DNA of 40,071 nt from Brasilonema angustatum HA4187-MV1 (GTDB lineage Bacteria > Cyanobacteriota > Cyanobacteriia > Cyanobacteriales > Nostocaceae): the NCBI GenBank assembly GCA_019359695.1, contig JAHHGV010000062.1, positions 1 through 40,071 of the forward strand. Reading direction: 5' to 3'. Below the pieces are notes generated by a model that saw nothing but the letters and a program-made list of their open reading frames with translations, was not told where the DNA came from and did not search any database. Position 1 is the first letter of the stretch; each line of letters starts with the position of its first letter. Shown piece after piece: positions 34,696 to 40,071 of this stretch. A program made the translations under genes and the position numbers.

Positions 34696-35445
34696 ATGCC
34701 AAAATTTCTAAATGTATCCAAGGAAGACATCTTTTATCAAATCAAAATTTCCTGTCAACTTCCTACTTTAGTAGAAGCGATCGCCACTCGCCAAATTATT
34801 GCCGATACTGCCAAGGAAGCAGGCATAAAAGTCGAGCTAGAAGAACTTCAGCAGGCAGCAAATAATCTGCGGTTAGCCAATAAACTCCTCAAAGCTGAAG
34901 ATACCTGGGCATGGCTGGAAAAACATCATCTTTCCATAGATGAGTTTGAAGCATGGGCATACACAAACCAGATATCTAACAAATTGGCGACACATTTATT
35001 TGGACAGCAAGTTGAACCATTCTTTTATAAACACGAACTCGATTATGCGGGAGCGGTAACCTATGAAGTCATTTTCGATGATGAAGATTTGGCTATGGAA
35101 CTGTTTTGTGCATTGAAAGAAGGCGAAATTAGTTTTCAAGAAATTGCCCACCAATACATTGAAGAACCAGAAATCCGCCGCGCCAGGGGATATCGCGGCA
35201 TACAACGCCGCAAAGATTTCCGACCAGAAATTGCAGCACTGGTCTTTGCCGCCACTCCACCACAAATCCTTAAGCCGATAATTACGCCAAAAGGAGTACA
35301 TCTAATTTTGGTTGAGGAAATTATTGAAGCCAAATTAGACGAGCAGCTGCGTGTTAAGATTTTGGGAGATTTGTTTGCAGCTTGGTTAAACCAACAAATC
35401 GCGGAATTAGAAATCGTGACGGAGCTACTTAGCGATCCCACTTAA
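34696..35445 (+). CDS. Parvulin/SurA-like peptidylprolyl isomerase of the export operon
   Basis: 249 residues from the ATG at 34696 (MPKFLNVSKEDIFYQ); an upstream in-frame start at 34594 runs through a repeat and is rejected. The N-terminal helical SurA-like half (TLVEAIATRQIIADTAKEAGIKVELEELQQAANNLR) is followed by a PpiC-like domain (TYEVIFDDEDLAMELFCALKEGEISFQEIAHQY...GYRGIQRRKDF...ILKPIITPKGVHLILVEEI). There is no signal peptide, so it is probably cytosolic, unlike SurA. Such isomerases often sit beside C39-ABC/HlyD genes in cyanobacteria and may hold precursor peptides for modification or export. Its stop overlaps the convergent LLM gene by four bases. Confidence 0.85.
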   Translation: MPKFLNVSKEDIFYQIKISCQLPTLVEAIATRQIIADTAKEAGIKVELEELQQAANNLRLANKLLKAEDTWAWLEKHHLSIDEFEAWAYTNQISNKLATHLFGQQVEPFFYKHELDYAGAVTYEVIFDDEDLAMELFCALKEGEISFQEIAHQYIEEPEIRRARGYRGIQRRKDFRPEIAALVFAATPPQILKPIITPKGVHLILVEEIIEAKLDEQLRVKILGDLFAAWLNQQIAELEIVTELLSDPT

Positions 35446-36371
35446 GTGGCACCTCCATAGGAGTTGTTAGAGGCATATACTGCCAACTGTTTGGTTTGGG
35501 CAGACACACTTGTTAATCTAAGCTCAGCAGCAAGCAATTCGTAAGAACGTAAGCGGTCATTAAATTCCCGGCAGACATCAAAGAAGATGATTTCGTTAAC
35601 GTCATAACGCTCTTGCAACGCCAGCAACTTCTCTTTACACTGATTGGCAGTGCCTACTATGTTGAGCATAACAAAATTGTTGGCGTGCTGTTGTTGTAAT
35701 TGGTATGCCCGAGCTTCAGTGTCCGCGCAAATGCCTGCCACGGCTATATTACATCGGGGGGTTAGGACTTTTTCTCCGTAGGGCTGGAAAGTTTCTCGAT
35801 ATTCTTTGAGGATACTGGGGTTATCAAGACATCCTCGATGAAAGAGCGAATGGCTGTAGGCAAGACCTTTGTGCGCAGCTACGTGCATGCTATTGAACCC
35901 GGTACCGAGAACCCAAACTTCCGGGTAGGTCGAGATAGCAGGTGTCGTCCGTACCTGTGAATTTCCGTGCAAGTAGTCTATCAGGTACTGTATTTTCTCT
36001 TTGTAAAGGTCGAGATCCAGTTCCCTAGTTCTGCCGTCAAGAAGCGCTTGAGTTGTCAATGGATCTGCCCCACCACGACCAATCCCTAAGTCAATGCGCT
36101 GGGGAAATAATAATTCGAGCAACTTAAAATTATCGGCTACCTTTAATGGACTATAGAAGGGGAGAAGAACTCCAGCCATTCCCACACGAATCCTCTTAGT
36201 TAGTCCCGCAAGAATAGGAATTAACAGTTCCGGACTGGCAAGACCATCACCATGATGCTCTGCTAGCCAATAGCGGGAATATCCAAAAGCTTCAATCCGG
36301 GGAGCAAGTCTAATTGTCGTAGTGATTGAATCGCAGAAATCCAGAACGCCAAGACTAAGTTTTTCGCTCAT
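35442..36371 (-). CDS. LLM-class flavin-dependent monooxygenase (luciferase-like)
   Basis: 309 residues with the bacterial-luciferase TIM-barrel pattern: MSEKLSLGVLDFCDS, the YSRYWLAEHHGDGLASPELLI segment, RIRVGMAGVLLPFYSPLKVADNFKLLELLFPQRIDLGIGRGGADP and VWVLGTGFNSMHVAAHKGLAYSHSLF. It resembles the MsnO8-type subgroup of FMNH2-dependent oxygenases found in natural-product clusters. It is the last gene of the minus-strand RiPP set, 63 bases after the ThiF gene, so it may oxidise the peptide product. A role outside the pathway is possible. Confidence 0.85.
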   Translation of the reverse strand: MSEKLSLGVLDFCDSITTTIRLAPRIEAFGYSRYWLAEHHGDGLASPELLIPILAGLTKRIRVGMAGVLLPFYSPLKVADNFKLLELLFPQRIDLGIGRGGADPLTTQALLDGRTRELDLDLYKEKIQYLIDYLHGNSQVRTTPAISTYPEVWVLGTGFNSMHVAAHKGLAYSHSLFHRGCLDNPSILKEYRETFQPYGEKVLTPRCNIAVAGICADTEARAYQLQQQHANNFVMLNIVGTANQCKEKLLALQERYDVNEIIFFDVCREFNDRLRSYELLAAELRLTSVSAQTKQLAVYASNNSYGGAT

Positions 36372-36434
36372 AAATTAAGTAACCTCATAGTAGTAGTCCG
36401 GATTGTTTTTGTCACAGACCTGGTAAATCAACTC

Positions 36435-37454
36435 CTACCACTCAGAAATCGTGATCATCTTCGCCTGGTCAGCATTGTACTGTAAGGTCGTGTTCAGAGA
36501 GAGCGGTTTTTTAATACCAGCTAGCAGATCGATCGCATCTCCTATCATTAAGGTTGCGATCATTGTATTGAGGTATGAAATCGACGACGATATAACTGTT
36601 GGAGAATTTTCATATTGCTGCTTTTCTATCTGTTGATTGTGCTGAATAAATTTTTCCATATGGCTCTTCTCAGTCAAGAGTGGACCTACTAAGCCATCAT
36701 AAACTCTCACTCCTGAGAACGTACACGCTACATTTTGCTGTAGGCAATACTGTACGACCAATGTCTGAATGGTAATCGGTGGGGTATCAGCACAACACAC
36801 AATAAAATCCGGCTTTTTTAAGCCCTCTAAAGCTTGGTATAAACTTTCCAGAGAATTAATTTTTTGTTTACGACTATGAATTTTTATTTCAGAGTCTCTC
36901 GCTAAAATGTAGTTACGCAGTGCTTCAACCTTCGGCGTATTGAGGTCAGCTTGGCTAAAACAAAACTGGCGATTAAAGTTTGTTATGTTCACAAGATCAT
37001 CGTCAATCAATATAAAGTTTTTAACGCCAGCAGCTACTAAATGTTGAACTGCGATATTTCCGGTTCCACCGCAACCGATGATACATACTAACTGTTTTAA
37101 AAGCTTCTGTTGTGGAGTATTGGGGTTTTCAACGAAATCTGAGAAAAACTCCACCTGCTTCTCAAACCGCGTCTCCTTAAAGTCATTTTCATACAAAGGT
37201 CGTACTACACCCTTTGAATCCAGAAGTGAAATAAGTTTCTCCAGCCTATCTCCCGGCAGTAAAGTGGTTAATTTGTCAAGTTGTGTTCCTGCGACCATTT
37301 GCTTCAAAGCTTCCACTACCTGTTCAGGGATATTCGATAGTATGAAATGCCGCAGACCATTGCTCAGTATGGTTTTTTGTTCCTCAGATATGAATGATAA
37401 AGATGTACTATGTTTTAAAACAATTCCTGTTTGGAATTTATTCAATATATTCAT
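36435..37454 (-). CDS. ThiF/E1-like adenylating enzyme with an N-terminal leader-binding-like domain
   Basis: 339 residues. The E1-like core shows the ATP loop VCIIGCGGTGNIAV (GCGGTG at 127-132), the acidic strand FILIDDDLVNITNFNRQ (Asp151-153, Arg162) and IVCCADTPP (Asp223), so adenylation looks feasible. The four-cysteine zinc site usual in MoeB, ThiF and MccB is absent: the region after GLVGPLL reads TEKSHMEKFIQH. The first 90 residues (EQVVEALKQMVAGTQLDKLTTLLPGDRLEKLISLLDSKGVV) look like a small winged helix, as in the RiPP recognition element of MccB-like proteins. It overlaps the HopA1 gene by four bases (ATGA), so it belongs to the pathway. The bond it forms on the peptide is unknown. 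Confidence 0.82.
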   Translation of the reverse strand: MNILNKFQTGIVLKHSTSLSFISEEQKTILSNGLRHFILSNIPEQVVEALKQMVAGTQLDKLTTLLPGDRLEKLISLLDSKGVVRPLYENDFKETRFEKQVEFFSDFVENPNTPQQKLLKQLVCIIGCGGTGNIAVQHLVAAGVKNFILIDDDLVNITNFNRQFCFSQADLNTPKVEALRNYILARDSEIKIHSRKQKINSLESLYQALEGLKKPDFIVCCADTPPITIQTLVVQYCLQQNVACTFSGVRVYDGLVGPLLTEKSHMEKFIQHNQQIEKQQYENSPTVISSSISYLNTMIATLMIGDAIDLLAGIKKPLSLNTTLQYNADQAKMITISEW

Positions 37455-38515
37455 ATGGTTAGCAAATTTATATTTGACTCGTCGAATGGTGTGTAAATAT
37501 CTTCAGAGTTAGGATCGAGGTAGGGATGTTTTAAGTCTATTCCTTGAAGCTCAAACTGTTGGAGTATATGTGTCATCCTAGCTTCTTTTGATTCATCACC
37601 CTTGAGCCTCGCTTCCATTAAGCCATTGGCAATAAGTTGGCAACGGATGCTACCAAAATCTTCTCTAGATTTAGGCATTTCTGCTAAAGCCAGTCCTGGT
37701 GCAAGTACCTTAGTAAACAAGGGAACCTGCGGCTGAAAGTGCGATTTGTTTTCTGCATAAACAGTCTGTAGAACTGTCCGAACTAATTCGTAGTTATCTA
37801 CAGGAACTCGGAGAATTCCTGAATCATAGCGTCCAAAATGCGAAGGGTTGTCTAAAACATAGAAGCCGAACGGTACTTTAAATTTGTTCAGTTGCGACGT
37901 TAAACTTTCCATGACGGCAACTGCACCTTCAGGGCTGAAGTTGAAGAATATTATAACTTTAGAGTATTCTTTTTTGCTATTACCAATTACATCTCCAACT
38001 GCCAGATAGCATCGAAGTTGAAATAAATTATGGGGCATGGTGACTACAACCAAATCACCTACAGCTGCTGCTTGATCTACTAATTGGAGATGGCGGTTTG
38101 GCTGGATATGTATCCTCGTACCTATGCCTTGCTTTTCTACTAAGAGACTACCATCTGGTTCTTGTTTCAACACGCGATATCCCGACTCAAAGAAACCTTT
38201 CCCTTTATTGCTTTTATCTAGTCGTTCGCAAAATTCCCAATCTATTCCTGCAACAGTTTTATCCCCTAAGACAGAGAAATCAGCCATCACTGCTTCACTT
38301 GCTTCTCCTACAAGCGAACCGTTGTAGTAAATGTCATATATAAACTCTCGCAGCATTGAACTCAGGATCTTAGCCTGAGTTTCTTGAGGTAATTGTTGCA
38401 ACTGGACTACTACCTCGGCTGGATGCTCTACTTTGTAATTAGGATGACTGACACAAAAGTCAGATTTAATTTGAACCTGAGTAGCAATGTCTTGAAGGGA
38501 CTGTAGCAGTTGCAT
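37451..38515 (-). CDS. HopA1-family protein, probable RiPP phospho-Ser/Thr lyase
   Basis: 354 residues with AGGAG before the ATG. The C-terminal 230 residues carry the HopA1 pattern: WEFCERLDKSNKGKGFFESG-YRVLKQEPDGSLLVEKQGI, RIHIQPNRHL, AVGDLVVVTMPHNLFQLRCYLAVGD, FNFSPEGAVAVMESLT, PFGFYVLDNPSHFGRYDSG and FTKVLAPGLALAEMP. HopA1 was named as a type III effector. In class V lanthipeptide and thioamitide pathways (LxmY, TvaD) a HopA1-like protein works with an APH-like kinase (LxmK, TvaC) to dehydrate Ser/Thr. The gene lies 17 bases after such a kinase-like gene, which supports this role here. Confidence 0.82.
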   Translation of the reverse strand: MQLLQSLQDIATQVQIKSDFCVSHPNYKVEHPAEVVVQLQQLPQETQAKILSSMLREFIYDIYYNGSLVGEASEAVMADFSVLGDKTVAGIDWEFCERLDKSNKGKGFFESGYRVLKQEPDGSLLVEKQGIGTRIHIQPNRHLQLVDQAAAVGDLVVVTMPHNLFQLRCYLAVGDVIGNSKKEYSKVIIFFNFSPEGAVAVMESLTSQLNKFKVPFGFYVLDNPSHFGRYDSGILRVPVDNYELVRTVLQTVYAENKSHFQPQVPLFTKVLAPGLALAEMPKSREDFGSIRCQLIANGLMEARLKGDESKEARMTHILQQFELQGIDLKHPYLDPNSEDIYTPFDESNINLLTI

Positions 38516-38532
38516 AAAAGTTACTCCTGAAG

Positions 38533-39486
38533 CTATTTAATAGAGGATGGCTCTAAATTAGTTAAATTAGTTATTTCTGATTCTGCCATCCCAAAAACAG
38601 CGCTAAATGATTGTTCTGGGCGACACAATAAGCTCTTAGCAACTTGAAGTATGCAAAGACCCCTATTATTAAAGTTTTTTTGCCACTGACTTATTTCTAC
38701 AATTTCATACAGCAAGCCAAGACCAACAAACTGAATAACTCGCGCCATAAAGTTAGGATAGTAATCTAGAATGGGAAAACTGCTGAGATACGCCTGAGTA
38801 AGAGCTACAATTGAGGGTTGAAGTACCTCTAAAGGTATTGTTGCCATTTGCAGAGATTTTTGCAGTTCAATAAAAGGATGTACAATTAAACTGTTAAGCC
38901 ATATTAGTAAATAGTTAGAAATCACTGTTCCTAGATCAAACGCTGGATCGCCCCAACTCCAGTTTTTCCAGTTAATCAACTTAATAATGCCTTGATTTGA
39001 CTGTTCTGTTTGAGAAATTAGTTTTTTCCAATCCCTGGATATTAAAATGTTATTTAACTTGAGGGTATTATATGTTACGCAGCAGTGGTGCTGATTGAGA
39101 GTAAGCTCTGCTACTGCTGATGTAAAACTTTCATGGCGATGATAATTTTTGAAAAAAATAATGCTTTCGTGAGTAAAATGACTGAAATCTTTTGGCTCAA
39201 TCCTGTTTAGGAGTTGAGCAGAATAATTAGGATTTTGATAGCCTAATTTACCAGGATCTGTTTTAGCAATGAATTCGTATAATTCCTGATGATTCAGGCT
39301 ATCACGATGTAGCCTTGCTAAAGTAGTCCCCAATTGGGCACCAATGGCAGAGGGAAAAGCTTTCTCTTGCCTGTAAAAATTATCTAGCTTTATATATTCT
39401 AGTGAAATAGTTTTTATTTCTTCTGGGCAAATACAACTATTAAGCAAGTACTGATAGATATTTTTATAGTTTAGTATGGTTTCCAT
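38533..39486 (-). CDS. APH-like RiPP kinase homologue, probable pseudokinase
   Basis: 317 residues with AGAGGA before the ATG. The C-lobe is clearly of the aminoglycoside-phosphotransferase type: GAQLGTTLARLHR, CVTYNTLKLNNILIS, KLINWKNWSWGDPAFDLGTVISNYLLIWL and PLEVLQPSIVALTQAYL. The catalytic loop, usually H-N/G-D-x4-N, reads Y139-N140-T141...N146, so the catalytic Asp is Thr. The metal-binding 'IDW' reads I-N172-W. The N-terminus passes from NYKNIYQYLLNS straight into YIKLDNFYRQEKAFP, leaving no room for the N-lobe with its ATP lysine; relatives as I recall them have about 400 residues. It is followed by the HopA1 gene at 17 bases. It is therefore probably a non-catalytic scaffold or a decayed kinase. 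Confidence 0.78.
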   Translation of the reverse strand: METILNYKNIYQYLLNSCICPEEIKTISLEYIKLDNFYRQEKAFPSAIGAQLGTTLARLHRDSLNHQELYEFIAKTDPGKLGYQNPNYSAQLLNRIEPKDFSHFTHESIIFFKNYHRHESFTSAVAELTLNQHHCCVTYNTLKLNNILISRDWKKLISQTEQSNQGIIKLINWKNWSWGDPAFDLGTVISNYLLIWLNSLIVHPFIELQKSLQMATIPLEVLQPSIVALTQAYLSSFPILDYYPNFMARVIQFVGLGLLYEIVEISQWQKNFNNRGLCILQVAKSLLCRPEQSFSAVFGMAESEITNLTNLEPSSIK

Positions 39487-39503
39487 GAGTGTATCCTCTT
39501 TAG

Positions 39504-39577
39504 ATCGAGTCTAAGCGAAAAGTGAGAGTAAAGATAAAAATTAGAAATCTTACTCCCACTTTAGATAAAAGCTCGAT
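39504..39577 (-). terminator. Hairpin between precursor genes and modification genes (attenuator candidate)
   Basis: Inner arms AGTGAGAGTAAAGA (39521-39534) and TCTTACTCCCACT (39548-39560) pair with few mismatches. Outer arms ATCGAG (39504-39509) and CTCGAT (39572-39577) pair too. Lying 54 bases past the second precursor stop, it could cut most transcripts so that precursors outnumber enzymes. Confidence 0.5.
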
Positions 39578-39613
39578 TGCGACTAACAAGCAGGTGAGCA
39601 TTAGATACAATCT

Positions 39614-39805
39614 TTAGGTTCTGCTGCAAGTGTTGCCAATGACGACCACACTGCAAAGTACGCTGCCACCTACACAAACGACGCTACCACCACCTTGAAT
39701 ATTAGCAATATCCTCAGAACCGATTTCAGTTATAAAACTTTCCGGATCATTGAAAAACAATTCAGTGCCTGCGGGTTTTAAATCCTTAACAGTAATATCA
39801 GCCAT
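39614..39805 (-). CDS. RiPP precursor peptide 1 (double-glycine leader, Ser/Cys core)
   Basis: 63 residues from the ATG at 39805, set by AAGGAG six bases upstream; an earlier in-frame ATG at 39826 is rejected. The leader (residues 1-39) begins MADITVKDLKPAGTELFF, continues through NDPESFITEIGSEDIANIQGG and ends in the double glycine cut by C39 peptidases. The core, GSVVCVGGSVLC-SVVVIGNTCSRT, is 24 residues with three Cys, four Ser and two Thr. Two Ser-x-x-Cys units and one Thr-Cys are present, all plausible thioether-ring sites. The ELF..DPESF leader motif is shared by many cyanobacterial precursor peptides. It is a close copy of the gene at 39873. Confidence 0.85.
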   Translation of the reverse strand: MADITVKDLKPAGTELFFNDPESFITEIGSEDIANIQGGGSVVCVGGSVLCSVVVIGNTCSRT

Positions 39806-39872
39806 TTGAGTTCTCCTTGAAATCAATATTTTTTAGTATTTGGACAAACGCTTGTGTTTGATTGCTCAATCT

Positions 39873-40061
39873 TTAGGTTCGGCTGCAAGTATTACCAATG
39901 ATGATCACACTGCAAGCTACGCTGCCACCTGCACAAACGACGCTACCACCTTGAATATTAGCAATATCCTCAGAACCGATTTCAGTTATAAAACTTTCCG
40001 GATCGTTGAAAAACAATTCAGTTCCTGCGGGTTTTAAATCCTTAACAGTAATATCAGCCAT
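39873..40061 (-). CDS. RiPP precursor peptide 2 (double-glycine leader, Ser/Cys core)
   Basis: 62 residues from the ATG at 40061, ten bases from the window edge (GAGAACTCAA is visible upstream, as in copy 1). The 39-residue leader is identical to precursor 1. The 23-residue core is SVVCAGGSVACS-VIIIGNTCSRT. Against copy 1 it lacks one Gly and changes only hydrophobic residues (Val/Leu to Ala, Val to Ile). Every Ser, Thr and Cys is kept. It lies upstream of copy 1 on the same strand, 67 bases apart, so the two are probably co-transcribed. Further copies may lie beyond the edge. Confidence 0.85.
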   Translation of the reverse strand: MADITVKDLKPAGTELFFNDPESFITEIGSEDIANIQGGSVVCAGGSVACSVIIIGNTCSRT

Positions 40062-40071
40062 TTGAGTTCTC

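Noticed and set aside
37451-38515. HopA1 protein as a type III secretion effector
   Set aside because: No secretion system is present and the gene sits between a kinase-like and an E1-like gene behind precursor peptides; the RiPP lyase role fits better.

Overview
The window reads as the chromosome of a filamentous, heterocyst-type (Nostocales-like) cyanobacterium. The reasons are the many HIP1 octamers (GCGATCGC), a carotene cis-trans isomerase (crtH), a CcsA-type cytochrome c assembly protein, a Ycf19/YggT protein, cyanobacterial orphan genes, heptamer short tandem repeats, dense palindromic dispersed repeats and many small elements with terminal inverted repeats. No tRNA, rRNA or CRISPR array was seen.

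Layout. (1) 1-7727 is mostly housekeeping: an edge-truncated unknown gene, crtH, upp, two small membrane proteins, two orphan proteins, aroE and an alpha/beta hydrolase. (2) 8001-10235 packs three toxin-antitoxin-like modules: two DUF433/DUF5615 pairs on either side of an opposed ribbon-helix-helix/PIN pair. (3) 10255-12400 is repeat-rich and holds a small secreted protein and a 34-codon gene fragment. (4) 12406-16547 (minus) holds an SDR reductase, ccsA and a secreted diheme cytochrome whose two CxxCH sites match the spacing of rubber oxygenase RoxA. (5) 17671-23663 (plus) holds an old-yellow-enzyme-like flavoprotein with a four-cysteine cluster, then a tight operon of two membrane-anchored diheme RoxA-like cytochromes, a four-helix membrane protein and an alpha/beta-hydrolase-like protein. 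Together (4) and (5) suggest an uncharacterised periplasmic redox system. (6) ilvA follows at 23765-25276. (7) 25277-29100 is a graveyard of decayed insertion sequences (IS1 family, a DDE_Tnp_4-type element, an IS5-type element), with smaller repeats nested inside the dead transposase genes.

(8) 29212-40071 is the most interesting part: a RiPP (ribosomal peptide natural product) locus. On the plus strand lie an IS630-like helix-turn-helix protein, a C39-peptidase ABC exporter with an N-terminal cyclic-nucleotide-binding-like domain, an HlyD adaptor and a parvulin-type prolyl isomerase. On the minus strand, starting at the right edge, lie two nearly identical double-glycine precursor peptides with Ser-x-x-Cys cores, then a hairpin, an aminoglycoside-phosphotransferase-like protein, a HopA1-like lyase, a ThiF/E1-like adenylating enzyme and a luciferase-like flavin monooxygenase. 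The phosphotransferase/HopA1 pairing is the dehydration machinery of class V lanthipeptides and thioamitides. Here the kinase-like partner appears to lack its N-lobe and both catalytic aspartates, and an E1-like enzyme is encoded beside it. That combination may be a new variant of the pathway. The locus runs off the right edge, so more precursors or enzymes may lie outside.
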